From: Antitrichia curtipendula | Taxonomy: Eukaryota; Streptophyta; Bryopsida; Hypnales; Leucodontaceae | DNA: 64,000 nt | Direction: 5' to 3' | Assembly (NCBI GenBank): GCA_951230915.1 | Contig: OX579638.1 | Location: forward strand, 28,786,696-28,850,695 | Shown: piece after piece, positions 13,487-26,181 of the stretch | Numbering within the stretch: the stretch's first letter is position 1 | How the letters are laid out: every line of letters begins with the position of its first letter | The notes under the pieces: generated by a model | The model's input: only the letters and a program-made list of their open reading frames with translations | Told to the model about the DNA's origin: nothing | The model's database searches: none | Program-made: the position numbers and the translations under genes

Positions 13487-13720
13487 TTAATTCTTGCTTC
13501 TTGTTTCTTTTTTAGCTCTTGCTTGTACTTTCTTCTTTTTAACTCTTAGTTTTGCTTCTTGCTTCTTATTTCTTCTAATTTCTTCTTGTTGCATCTTACT
13601 TGTGCTTCTTGTTGTTTCTTGTTGTATCTTAATTCTTGCTTTTTCTTGCTTTTGCTTTCATCTTATTGCATCTTAGCTCTTACTTGTTGTTACCTTTTAG
13701 TACTTGTCACCTTTTTTTCC
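13487..13720. repeat. Pyrimidine-rich simple repeat, second array
   Basis: Degenerate units of TTCTTGCTTCTTG / TTCTTGTTGCATC. It corresponds in style to 10230-10520. No coding value despite two open frames. Confidence 0.5.
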
Positions 13721-15036
13721 CTCTGTTACTATTTTAATTATTTTTTCTTGTTTATTTGCGATTTCTATAAATATAGTGGTTATGACTTTTTCTTATCTTA
13801 AACTTGTACTACATATTTTGTATTGCCTTAAATCTTTTAAGGTTAAGCTATATTGCTCATTCACTAAGAATTAACCTCTTTGATTGTACATGTAGGCATT
13901 AGAAGTTGAAATGAAGTTATTGGAGGCTACTTGCAACACCAAAGAGGCAACATCTTTACATTTTTGTAAGGTTTATAGTTTCTATAAGCGCATGGAAATA
14001 TACATTTCATGAGTGTCATTGTGATATATTTTGTGTTAGTGACTAATAAATGTCATTGAAAAGAGTCACATTTTTTCTTACATTTTCTCTCTCCAATATG
14101 ATTGTTTATTGTGCATCTCAAAAATCATACATATTTGTTTTTAATTGGATGGACTCATTTATTTAGCTACAAATCCATACTGATGCATGACTTTAATGTG
14201 TCATGTCCATTTAAAAAGTATGAAAAATGTGACTATAGTTTGTGACAAAAGCTACTATAAACCTCAGTCACTTCAGTTACAAACCATGCACACAAATCTA
14301 AGAATTGTGACTTTCAATGATGGGGAATACCACTTGCTTGAGTCATATTTCACAATTTATTTTGGCTAAAATATGTCTAATTGTAGTCATACATTGCTCA
14401 TAGTTATGCCCAAAATGTGATTTTATACTTTTAAAAATATGACTACATTCAATCATAAAATGACTAGTAACATTCTATGTGAATTGCCACATCAGCCAAA
14501 ATATGACTCATAGCATTCATATTTTACATCAACAAAAAATATGACTCATGAGGATCATATTCTACATCATTAAAAAACATGACTCACGAGAATCATTTCT
14601 ACATTAGTAGATAATATGATTCGCAAGAGTCATATTTCACTTTAGCCAAAATATGACTATACAAAGTCATATGCCACGTTAGCCAAAATATAACTCACTG
14701 TAGTCATATATCATGTCAGTTGAAAATATAACTACATGGAGTCACATGCTATCTAGACTTTTTTTGGTGTTTGCCTGAGCAGATAAAGAGAAAGTCAAGC
14801 TTCCAAGGATAGTCAATATATATGCCATGTTGGCAAAATATGGCTAATTTGGGCTAATTAGACCCCCGAGAAATATGACTGCCAATATGACTCATGTTCA
14901 AAGCAACTTATTGGTAATAAATGGACCAATCATATTATATATCATCTACAGTGATTTTTGCGCGAGTTATATTTTGAGATTTTATGACTCACCACAATCA
15001 TAATTTGCAGTCATAAATACCTACTTTGTTGTAATG

Positions 15037-15285
15037 TGTCTTGTACTTGTCTCACATTTAGATCATTCCACCTTGACAAGGGCCTTGATTCTAATTATTA
15101 GATTAAGGAAACACAATATACTTGCAGATATTGTCTTGTACTTGTTTCACATTCAAATAATTTGACCTTGGCTCTAACTGTTAGATCAAGGGGGAACATA
15201 GCATACTTACCAATATTTGTCTCACATTTAAATCATTTGACCTTGATTGTAATTGTTAGATTAAAAATTTGATGTTGTTATGGTA
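15037..15285. repeat. Minisatellite, right three units
   Basis: Continuation of the array at 8466-8630. Units share TCTCACATTTA, TTTGACCTTGATTGTAAT and GTTAGATTA. The first unit carries a short extra piece (AAGGGCCTTGATTC). The last is truncated. Confidence 0.7.
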
Positions 15286-15803
15286 ATTTTCAAAAATATA
15301 TTGTCTAAATGTTTAGCATATTGTAAACTTCTAATGCATTAATTAATGTATAATCTAATTAAATGATTGTAGAATTATGAAGTAAAACGCACTTTGTGTT
15401 GTAATACATGTAACTGAGAGAACTAGAAGTCTTATATTTAATTTAAAAAAACTAAACCATGATATTATTTAACTAGCTCTTTTAAGTACATCATATGAGA
15501 ATTACAATGTAAAATGATCAAATGATGGTATTTTTTTTTTTTTTTTTTACATTTGTTCAAATGCTTCTCAAATGTATAGTCCACCTATCAAAAAAATTTA
15601 TGATAAAATTATTGTGTTTTCCAATTAGTATAAAGTGCTTATATTTATTTGAAAATACACAGGGATCTTTTATTTGAAAATTCACTCTAAAATTTAAAAA
15701 AAGAATTCATTATACTCCAACTACCAAGCATTCAAATATGAAAGAGTAAATTGAATATTATTTTATATGCACTAATCCAAATTATATGACACTTGATTTA
15801 TAT
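15286..15803. other. AT-rich spacer
   Basis: No gene or bounded repeat seen. It contains a T18-type homopolymer near 15531-15548. Confidence 0.3.
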
Positions 15804-16737
15804 TTAACCCTTAAAGTTCCATGACTATGTTTTCACCAAAAACACTCAAGAATTGTCATATTTAGTACAAGTACCAATTTTTTGAAAAAAAACTTTTTTG
15901 ACACATGTAACCATAGGATCTTACAGTATACAATATACTAACTTGAGAACATGTGGTAAAAATTTCAGAAATTTCCACTATGTGGATTGCAAGATATAAG
16001 CATTCAAATTCACTCAAGTCATTTTTTTGGCCTTGCGAAAAACAGGACAACTGCACTTCACAAGCTCACTTTTTTATTAACAAATGTCCAAAATGGTGGT
16101 GCTTCTTTGGATTAATTTTTCTAGATAAGTTGGCTACATGCTTAAAAATTTTCACATCATTTGGAATTGCACAACATATAGGAAAAAAATAGTAAGTAGA
16201 AAGTAGTAGAGAATGATTCAAAATACAAAATTGTTAAGAATTTGGTTATGGAATTGAAAAATGCCAATTCCAATGGTTGAAATGTTGTAATAAACAATCT
16301 ACATCCTAAGATTTTATTTTTTTCCAAAAATATTAAAAATTGAGTAAGATAAAGGACTTTAAAGTTTATTTTAGAGTAGAGAATCTATAACTACCCGCAA
16401 ACTAAAATTCCTCGTAACTTTTGACTCATTGGTCAAAATGGAATGATTCAAAGCTTTCTACATATATATAACTCTAGAAAATCAATTTCAAATTTTTGTT
16501 TTTGAAAAAAAAAAATTTTAATCTGCCTGAACTATGTGCCCAAGAAAAAAAGTAACATATTAGGCCATAACTTTTGACTTGTATCTCTAAATGTCATGAA
16601 ATTTAATGCATATGAAAGACATTCTTTGCGCACAACTTCTATTAAAATTTCAGCCAAAAATATGCAAATCTCTGGTCACAGGTACTTGCCCAAAATTTCT
16701 ATATTGCCAAAAAACGCATGCTAGTCCTTTAGGGATT
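15804..16737 (+). mobile_element. TTAA element family A, diverged copy (A1)
   Basis: It begins TTAACCCTTAAAGTTCCATGACTATG and aligns along its whole length with 26182-27134 and 54577-55531. Shared blocks are the CACTTCACAAG...CAAATGTCCAAAATGGTGG stretch and AATAGTAAGTAGAAAG. The right end has decayed to CCTTTAGGGATTC. The frame 15953-16192 is a family-conserved stretch without a known domain. Confidence 0.75.
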
Positions 16738-16874
16738 CAGACAATCCTTGTATTCATCCACATTTTTAAATATCAATCCAAGAATAAAAAATTTGCAACA
16801 AAATTACATGACCATAATTATTAAAAGCCTAAAGTGAACTTGTTAGTTATTTAAATGTTAATCATTAGGGTCCT

Positions 16875-17791
16875 TTAACCCATAAAGTCCCAAGGCCATT
16901 TTTCCATCAAAAACCACTCAAAACTGCCATTTCTAGAGCTAAGAGCAAAAAAAAAAATGTTTTTTTTGTATGTTTAACCATAGGATATTGTACTAGACTA
17001 GTGTAAGAATGTGTAGAAGAAATTTCAGAAATTTCAGTAGATTGGAAGATATTTGCATTTAAAGTGAAGAAATATAGTTTTTTTGCACCTTGCTTAACTA
17101 CATTTTTGGGCTTTGAACCTTTTTAACTTAAATTTTTTGCTCTAATGGTTTTGAATTTCTAATTTTATATGATGAAGAATTGAGAATCTAGAAACTTTTT
17201 TTTTAAAAGAAACACTTAGTTTTCACTTATTAAAAAATTGTTAAGTAGAAGTAGGTTCAAGATTGAAGGAAAAATTAAATCATTAATAGCTCTAAGATAG
17301 AATTGAAATATACTAATCTCAACGGTGAGATTCTTCTAGCAAGGAATCTTGACCTTTTGAAACTTTTTTTTTTTTAAAATTGTTAAAATTGAGTTCAGAA
17401 ATGAATCCTAAAAGTTATTTTTTCAAAAAGATGCTCTAATTGCCCAAAAAATAAGATTGACTATAACTTTTGCATAACAAATCCAAATGGAATGAATAAA
17501 AGCTTCCTATGTAAATAAAAATAAAATCTATATGAAAAAAAAAAATTATTTTTAAATTTAAAGTTTTTGTGAGGATTTTTTTTTACCCGCCGAACTAAAA
17601 TTTGGGGGTTTTGTGCCATAACATTTGCTCCCAAGCACCAATTGAAATAAAAATTACATTTTTGGAAAGCTAATTTGATTCCCTATCTTCACAAAAAAAA
17701 ATATGGAAAATCACAAAAAATATTGAGATCGTAGGAGCCTGCCCGAAATCCATTTTGTCCCCCAAGGGGACAATGGGACTTTAGGGGTTAA
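16875..17791 (+). mobile_element. TTAA element family B, full-length copy (B1)
   Basis: It starts TTAACCCATAAAGTCCCAAG and ends GGGACTTTAGGGGTTAA, flanked by TTAA on both sides (16875-16878 and 17788-17791). A CCCCCAAGGGG stem lies near the right end. It shares the block AAAAACCACTCAAAACTGCC with the family at 53625-54219. It is non-coding. Confidence 0.8.
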
Positions 17792-19963
17792 AGGCTAAAT
17801 GTCAAGTCTATTCATGTTGTAAAAATTTATCAAATATCATATTAAAAACTAATAAGAAGAAAAAACCAATTTCAAAGGCTTGTAAGTTAAAATAATGTGC
17901 TCTTATGGCTTTCAACTTTTAGAATTATGTTAACAAGTTTGTTAAAAGCATGTATAAAAAATTTCATTACAATTAGACCTATTTATTATTGTTGCCCAGA
18001 ACTTTCTGTAACTAAAAGAAAATTTCCAATTGAGACATAGTGTAATCTAAAATTTTGCTTTCCACGCAAAACCCTGGATCACTAGTATGGGGGTTCAAAT
18101 CCAAGGAATGGTCAAATCGTCTATCGTATTGTGACTAAAGTCACTTGTATTCTAGAATAACATAGGATATTGGTGTAAATATCTTGTGCAAGTTTTTTAA
18201 TTACTGGTTATGATTTCACCATTTACAATTTGTCTAGTCACTAGTTAGCTAGTCTAATGACTAAATTAACATGAGTGTCAAATCAATCCCAGTATCATGA
18301 CAAACTGTCCCTATCTAATGTAGGAAATGAGGTGTAATACATCTCCTCGTTAAATATTATCCTCAAACCACAGTCAAATGGTCATTGTGTTAATCTTGTC
18401 TGTCTACGTATATTCTCTTAGCTCTCTTATTTCATCCTTATAATTGTATTTCCTATACATAAGGGCAAGACAACTTGTCACTGGGTAACTCCACACTTCA
18501 TTACACTCCTAGAGGAGTGTAGGCAATTTCCCTCAATTTTCTAAAATATTTACTCAATACATTTCACCAACAAATTGTCTTCTGAAATTTCAAAGTTAAA
18601 GATTACTCCCTGTGATGTTCCATTTCCTTCTCAACTTCTTCCTATTAGTCTGGCTGCATCGCCCGGCTCCAACATCTGCTCTCCGTCGATTTGTCTGGTT
18701 TACACTTGACGATTCGTTCACACTGCTTGATATTCCAGCTTCCAAGTGCATGGAGACCAATTGCCACTTTGCACACCATCAATTAGACGCTACACCAGAT
18801 TCTTGACCCATACGACAATTTGACGAAATTCAATCACATAAAGAGAATTTATCCAATTTCACACAACAAGACAAATAGTTGATTTATGCTTGTACAAATA
18901 AATCCAATCACATGAATTGAGTACAAGACAAAGAAGAATTACAGACACAAACTCCATGTTTCAATCACTGGATAAATGCAAACAATTTGTCAAGTGCTGA
19001 CAATTTCACAATTAATTTCACAAACAACTCGTCGTTACACATTCTACAATTTCTTTACCCAATCACTGGGATTTATATTCATTGTAAATACAACTTCGGG
19101 CTTTCTAATTTTCATAGACAAATAGTCAATTTCACACAACTACACAACACTTATTTAATTTATTCAATTTGCACTTAGATGGCAAGTCCAATCACTGGAT
19201 CAATGCCACCAACTTAACAACTTATCCACTTCACAAACAAATCTCAATCACAAATAATTCAACTAAGCACAAACACACAATGAGATCCAATCACTGGATT
19301 CTCAAACAATTTATTAAATTTCCACACAATTAAGAGGATCCAATCATTGGATCTTGATTGTGGATATGCACACTCAAAGTTAATCCAATCACTGGATTTA
19401 ACTATTAAAACTACACTCACAGTAACCCAATCACTGGGATTTATACATTAATTCACAAGTGTACAAGGACAGTCAATTGAAGACAAATTGTATTCTATTA
19501 AAGTCTGAAGTACAGACAAATTGTCAAGTGCTAAAAAAAAAAGAAAACTAGAGGGGAAGAAGAGGGTGAAGAAAAAGACGAATTGCCAGCCTATATCACC
19601 TACAAGAAAATAATTGTTCACTTAAAAGGTTTTCTCTCACAATTTGCTACTCTTGGAATCTAGGCTACTCAAGACGTTTGAGATCCAATTACATAGACAA
19701 TTAGCCAAAAATATTCTAGCAATGTAAAATCAGTTCGGCAATTAGTCTCCTTTCACACTGCAAAAAACAAATAGATAAAATTTAAAAAATTGAGATGACC
19801 ACACATAGCTTCCAGGATTGGTTTGAAACTTTTAGGCATTAAACTACTACTAGAATACACTATTGGTAAACTTTCACAAGAATTCAACAAATATTGCAAT
19901 GGGAAGGACCTGCCCAAAAGTGAAAAATGGCCTGAAATCATGCCTCAAGGCTTTAAGGGTTAA
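17792..19963. other. Repeat-derived region, possibly one larger TTAA element
   Basis: The region ends with CCTCAAGGCTTTAAGGGTTAA, similar to the right end of element C (55822), so it may be an old element that began beside B1. No gene is clear; 18600-18810 has a coding-like composition but only a 64-codon frame. A tRNA B-box-like GGTTCAAATCC near 18093 is not supported by a foldable tRNA. Confidence 0.3.
18958..19440. repeat. Seven interspersed copies of the inverted-repeat motif ATCCA-ATCAC-TGGAT
   Basis: Copies lie near 18960, 19058, 19187, 19285, 19337, 19382 and 19425. The centre AATCACT is nearly constant (one copy has AATCATT) and the arms are complementary. Where an arm changes to CCC (19058, 19425) the opposite arm becomes GGG, so pairing is kept. 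The copy at 19337-19353 is a perfect 17-bp palindrome. The spacing shortens from ~130 to ~40 bp along the array. Confidence 0.75.
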
Positions 19964-22936
19964 TAAACAAAAATTAATTCAAATCTAGTATTTCATACAA
20001 ATGAGATTTCAATATGGGAATTCTTTCAATGCATCAATTTGTGCAAGAATTTATTCACTCAAAGAGTCAAAGTTATGAAAGATCTTCAAATATTATAATA
20101 TAAATTTATAATAAACTAATGATATGCTTATATATGATAGTATATGATTGTAAAAAGACAAAAAGTTACTCTAGATTAGATTGACAAAAATTAAAGGACT
20201 ACTTATTTTGGGTCTCATGGAATACTTTATTGAAGGAATCAAGTGAAACCAAGACTATGTATCTCTATTAAGGAGTCTATTAAGAAGGAGTCATTGTAAT
20301 AATTATTTTATAATTTGTAATGATGTTGTGAGCTTGGAAATAGAATGGGTGGTTTTTAAAAATTATATTGCTAGTTAATCTTGAGGTGAGAGTATGTACT
20401 TTAATATGGATGCAATTCACATTTCAAGTTTCATTTTCTAGAGATTATGAGAGTATTGTTTGATTTTGAAGGTTAACATTTGATTTCAATCTTGTAATAC
20501 ACATGTCAGTCAACACTAAAGGCTTGTAAAAGCATACCCCCTGTGCCATATGTACATGAATAACTCTTTCTACATTGAAATTCAACATAAAATTTATGAA
20601 AATATATATGATTGTAGACTAGAATACAAAATCCATAGAAACTACTTTATCTACATTAACACCAGCTATTCTTATATTAAAACTAGATTGTGGCAAACTA
20701 ATTGTACTATTGATTTCAAATGTTCAAAATTATTTGGTTGTAGTGTGAGGGACAAATAGTAAAATCTAGTTACTATATAGAAACATTTTTGATTAAATTT
20801 TACATAGTTTATTTCATTATTGAAGTCTCCATAGATCAAACTTTTATGACTTAATGGCATTTTTTGACATGAAGGATGTACCATGTTCATTCATCTATAA
20901 AATTTTGCATTTCTTTTTTAAATGTATAAAAAAAAGTTGATGAAGAATTTTTTGACTTGCATATTTGTTCATAATTCAAAAACTTCTGCTATTAATATAA
21001 TAAATAAAAATTTCATTATAAAAATATTAAAAATATATATACACCCAATGGTAAGAATATTTAGTAATGAAAATTTCATGTCTAATGGATATTCCTTATT
21101 TAAGTGTTTTTTTACACTTGATGAAATTGAAGAAAAATTTTAATTGTCTTAAATGTTTGATTGACTATCACCTCAAAAGAGACAGTAATTGCCTGCATTA
21201 TGGTGCTTGCACTATCCCTTGAAAAGAGGCAAGCAAGACTTATTCCTACAATTTTTTCCTTTTTTTTTTTGAAAAATCTAGAGTTGTTGATGTGCTAAAA
21301 AATTGCAATCCCCCTTTCCAAGCCGTTGATCTAAAACAAAAACAAAATGAGATGTGAGTATTAAAGGAGGCCACAAAGAAGCAAGAAGGTGGCCATTCAT
21401 GTCTGCGTGAATGTGAAACGTTGGTGGTAGATTGGCTCATTGTGCAATGACGCTCCCTAACCTCCCTTCCCAATCTTTTGACTTCCTTGCATGATCTTCC
21501 CCATGTAAGCATTCTAGGATACTTTATCTCTCTATGCAAGCAATATTTGAATTTTTCTATATTTAGATGCCATTTTTAATGCAACGTATTGAGTCCTATA
21601 TCTTGTTTTTTCTTATTATGCAATACGACTAAGCTTATAGAAGAAGACAAAGAAAAATACAAAATGCGGCCCAAAGATGAAACAAAGTGCTTCAAAGATT
21701 CTTGTAAGTCTTCAACTATTATTTGCTTCTACATTGTTTTGTATTCTACTTGAAATTGAATCATTTTGATATTATTTTCAATAGTAGCCAACCAACCTGA
21801 TGCATGTAGAGGAGGATTTGGGGATGCAATGTTTGGTTAGTCAAATTGCACCACTGCATATAGTGTTTGGATACAAATTGGGAGGGTTAGGATTTGGCGA
21901 ATTATATCTCAATTTGTGCAGGTGTTGATGCTTTGGATTGTGAAGGAATGGGATGCTCGTGAATTTTGCGTAAGGAGTTTAGTATTAAAGTGTGTTGTAG
22001 ATTTTGAATGCTCAAATTTTATAATAGTTCTATAATTATTATTTGGTGGTCTTTGTTATTTTTATTGTTAATCAATGCTTTATAATTAATTTGTTTGTAT
22101 ATTTTTGAATGCATTTCTTTCATCATTTGTCGACAATTTCAAGAGTTGGAAGGAGTCAAAGAAAGAAAAGTAGAGATGAGATTGAAGAGAAAAATGTTGA
22201 AGAGATTAGGATTTAGGACTGAATGTAAAAGTTTTACATTTAATGGAAAAATGCATAATTGAATTTTTTGATGTAATTTAAGATTTGTTGCACAAAAAAA
22301 AGAATTGAGAAGGAGGGAAGCTTGGAGGGAAGGTAAATTTGGAGTTCAATGTTTCAACATAGGAAATTGGAAATGATTTTCATCCAATAGCTACATGCCA
22401 CATATACAAAATTCCTTCATGACTACCCTTGTATTGGATTTGTATGTAGTTTTATACTATCACCTCAAAAGATGCAGTAACTGCCTCTACCACCAAAATT
22501 TGTTTTGTCTTCAATGTCTTGATCCTTTATAACTTTAATTTTATTGAATAGGAAGATTAAATAATTTTATTCATAAAATAGATTAAAATTTGAAAATATA
22601 TTTATCTTTTTTTGCAATTAGAATTCTTGAGGGATTTTGGGTATGATTGTTGAATTTTAGAAAGGATTCACTATAAAATATTTTATTTCATAGTCATTTT
22701 TTGGCACATGATTGAAGATCCACAATTTTTGGATCTACCTCTTCCCAAATCCCTTTTGATTTCAGCTTTATTTTGCAAATGTTCTACCACATTTTGACTC
22801 TCCTCATCTCTCGCAGACTTGAGTGGCCTTCCTTGCGTTGGTTGTTTTTGCTTACCTGAGGAATGCATATTTGTTCAATGGAAAAAGGTCTTTAATAGAA
22901 TTATGTGTACCCCAAAACTAGCATCTTTACAAAGTA
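19964..22936. other. AT-rich region without genes; one dispersed direct repeat
   Basis: A ~35-bp direct repeat with the core CTATCACCTCAAAAGA, followed by CAGTAAYTGCCT, occurs near 21166 and 22457. It may mark the edges of a ~1.3-kb duplication or insertion, but no other structure supports that. The remainder shows only short frames. Confidence 0.3.
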
Positions 22937-23170
22937 AATGCAGCAAGTTGAGGATCAATTGTATAGCAGGCTTCTACAAAACATCTGTGAGGATAAATTC
23001 ATGCTAGAGGACTTTGACCTCCTCAATTTGTGCTTCATGTCTAACTTGCGTTTGAACTTGATACAACCTTCGTGGGATGATGTGACATACATTGTGCCTC
23101 AAAATAGTTTTTGGCCCATGATTAATTGGCATAACATTGAACACAACCTCAAGAAGACAAGGCAATCATA
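22937..23170 (+). pseudogene. PIF1-like helicase C-terminal fragment
   Basis: The frame reads VEDQLYSRLLQNICEDKFML, then EDFDLLN, and SWDDVTYIVPQNSFWPMIN. This matches the layout of the late helicase segment in PIF1/Helitron-type helicases: 'small-loop, EDxxLL, W-x-APIIVxxNxxRxxIN'. It lacks Walker motifs and ends in a stop soon after, so it is a remnant. Recognition is by pattern memory only. Confidence 0.45.
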
Positions 23171-24884
23171 ATTGACCATTACCATGACCAACTCGTACAA
23201 CAAACAACCTTAGGCCAGATGTCCAATTGTTTATCCGATAAATATTCCTCCCTAAAAAGAGACATAATCATTAGATGATTAATGAAGCAACTACAAAACT
23301 ACAAGTTTCTAAGATGTTCCCATAAGCTTGCCTTTGTTGTTGGTTATTGCTAGAACAAAACTAATGCAATCAAAAGATTACCACATCAAATGAGAAAAGT
23401 GTTGTATCCTAATAGTAGCTTCAATTTAAATTAATAAAAAATAAAATAAAATTCAAACAATCCATTAACGGGTTGTTGTAAAAAACACTTGTCCTTTTTT
23501 TGTCCCCTTGGCTTTAGACAAGTGTATTTTTGCTTATAACTTTTGCGTCGTAGGTTCATTTTTTATGAAATTTGAAATGAAGGTACACGTAGTTGTTGTA
23601 GACATCAACTATATTTTTTTAATTTAAAAAAATTAGTTTACTATTTTAAAACTTCCCTCAATTGGATGTCTACCTTGACCATTTGGAAGGGATTTAGTAC
23701 TATTTTCAATCCAAAAATGCAAATTTGAAGGTCAAAATTGGGATACAAGGGTCTCTACTAAAGTTTCACAAGCCTACAAAGAGATTTTTCAAAAAATAAT
23801 AAAATGCCAACCTTCCATATGTGCTCAAAGTGCACTACCTTTTGTGTACGTGCAAAGAACACAATTTTTTTTCCTAAGATACAAATAGTTGAGAAGAAGA
23901 ATCTTCAAGTTAGAAAAAATGAATTTTTTTATTTGAATTTTTTTGATTATTTTCTAAAAATAAAAATTTCAAATATCTATTTTTTGGCATTTTCCGTCAC
24001 TCTTTTTTGTACATAACTTTTGGAAATAAACTTTTCTAGGCCTAATTTTTCACATACTTACTATTTTATATGCTTTACAAATTCTTCAGATTTTATTTCA
24101 TTTAAAATTTTCTTTTCTAAAAGTCAGAGTGTTCCATACTAAAGCCATTTTGAGCCAAAAACAGCAAGAGTTTCTTCCAACTATCCTCACAATCCCATAA
24201 ACCGCTTATCTACTTATCATTTGACCATCTACCATGTAGAAATTTTTTGATGGCAAAATGAAGGAATGAATTCATTCACATTAAGTGAAAATGAAGAGTG
24301 GAAAGCAAGGGTTTCTTTTAACAAAATTTTGCCACACTGTCAGAAATCTGACTACTCTAACTTTGTCCCTCCCAAAACTAGCCTCTATAGTAAAACAAGG
24401 GGACACGTGTTCCAAAAAAAAGCCCTGGTAGAAAGGTTGTTTTTATAATGAAATGTATTTTCTATCATGAATCCTCAAAGGATATGGGATAATTTGAAGA
24501 TGATCACTAATTGCCAAAACATAGGAATTGTGTTCAAAGTAGAATTTTAGAACTCATTTAGGCAGAGTAAAGTAATTTTTTTCCAAAAACTTTGAACTAA
24601 GAAAACACTACTAGAAAATTTATGTCCAAAACAACAAAAATTCATCAAAAAAATGTAAGTTGATTTTATTTGTTGATTTGGACGTGTTGACTTGGATAGT
24701 ACATAACAAGCACAACTCCTTCCCTACTAACCTTCGTTTTCAATAACTTAGAACTGAATGTGATGCTACAAACCTCATGTCATCAATTCCTCTTTGTCCA
24801 TTCACTTCCAACAAATCAAATAGCCCCCCGAAAAATGTTGATTTGGTTGTTGATTTGATCAATTGCTCTGGTAGACCATACAAA

Positions 24885-25010
24885 ACTAACCATGTGGCAG
24901 TCCCACACGCTATGTGGGTAGGTCACAGTGATCACCCACCGGGTTCAAACCTGTGACGTCATGGTTTAAGGGCCCAAGCCCCAATCACCACACCTCCAAT
25001 TGCATATATA
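24885..25010 (+). repeat. Possible tRNA-derived SINE-like segment
   Basis: It contains GTGGCAGTCCCAC and, about 50 bp on, GGGTTCAAACCTG, close to a Pol III B box. It is GC-richer than its surroundings. The T-arm folds poorly and no tail or second copy is seen, so the assignment is weak. Confidence 0.25.
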
Positions 25011-25095
25011 ACATAAAGAATTTTTTTGCTTATACATTTGAAGTTTTTTATTCTTTCAATTCAGCATACTTCAGAGGCCATTTAGACATGAGGCC

Positions 25096-25290
25096 ATTTA
25101 GACATAGTGGAATAACTTCTTCTTTTTAAAATTTGAACCAAAAAAAGTTGGAAAATGAAGCTAACTTTCATCTCCAACAATCCATTTGGAATTTTGAATC
25201 TCCAATCAAAAGTTGTGAAAAAAATTTAGAGAGGATATTCAGAAATGTTAAAGAAAATGTTCCTTGCTACCCCTCTTTAAGTTTGTCCAT
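25096..25290 (+). repeat. Dispersed repeat shared with 41440-41610
   Basis: Both segments share the order GTGGAATA, AAAAAAAGTTG, TTTCATCTCCAA, TCTCCAATCAAAA / TCTTCCAATCAAAA, TTAGAGAGGAT / TCAGAGAGGAT. The termini are not defined. Confidence 0.55.
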
Positions 25291-26181
25291 AACTTTTGAT
25301 TGGAGGCTCAAAATCTCAAACAGATTTTGGGAGATGAAATTTAGCTTGATTTTCCACATTATACTAGTTCAATTTTCTTTTGAAAAATGTTATTCTACTA
25401 TGCTTAAGGGTCATTGCAAGTAACACCCACCATTTTCTATAGCGCTTTGGTAAAATCTACATTTCAACCCCAATGTACTAGGAGTAGTAGTAATACTACC
25501 ATAGTGAAAAAAAATCTTAAACGTTGATTGGAAAAATTGGCGGCTAAAAGTACCATTGCAATTTACAAGTACTATGGACTACTTGCAAGCACTAAAATAG
25601 TACTATGGGATCAAAAAAAGAAGAAGATTGTTACATAAAATAGAAACAATGAGGTATTAATTAATAATAAATAAAAATCATTAACAAAACTAAATAAAAA
25701 TTAGCCTTTTGTGAGACTTGATGGTGATCACCAAAAAATTGAAGTTGATACCATCTATAATGCTAAGAAGTGCTTGAGCATGGAAGCCCTATTTGCATGG
25801 ACATAGAGGACATAAAATAATATATTTTAGATGCCCCTTGGTCCACCTAGTGTGGAAATAGACCACCAAAATTTCAAGTCTAGATCATTCAATTTGGATA
25901 TGCCAAATGTAGTGAAAACCACTAAACCTCAAAGTGTAAAAAAATATGAATATTCAATTATAATTTCTCAGAAAAACAATTAAAAATAAAATAAAGAATG
26001 TGAGTACCATCAAGTTAGACAGGTCCACTAATTATTTCATATTCTTAAGACTTGAGAATCAAAAGTATAGCGGAAGAAAAAACTCACTTCAATTGTGATG
26101 GATAAAGGGATTGGTATTTCTTGCAAAAACCTCCTAAATGAGATCTTAAATTCTACTTTAAACACAATTTCTACTTTTGAC

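Larger units (their letters stand above)
8631..15036. mobile_element. CACTA (EnSpm-type) DNA transposon, non-autonomous
   Basis: The left end reads CACTACAACAAAACATG and the inverted right end CATTACAACAAAGTAGG; both continue with TATTTATGGTTGC / TATTTATGACTGC. A 3-bp target duplication TGT flanks it (8628-8630 and 15037-15039), the size typical of CACTA elements. Removing it rejoins the minisatellite as TTGTCTTGTACTTG, the junction seen intact at 8542 and 15132. Both subterminal zones, chiefly 14340-15020, hold a dozen or more ATATGACT / AGTCATAT motifs in both orientations, the usual binding-site layout. I found no CACTA transposase; the only credible frame is 12820-13278, so it is probably moved in trans. 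The last bases are TAATG instead of TAGTG. Confidence 0.9.
23171..26181. other. AT-rich region without genes; old repeats
   Basis: It holds a possible SINE-like segment (24885-25010) and a dispersed repeat (25096-25290). The rest shows no coding pattern. Confidence 0.3.

Noticed and set aside
18085..18110. tRNA B-box match GGTTCAAATCC
   Set aside because: No paired T-arm, acceptor stem or A box fits; no tRNA gene.
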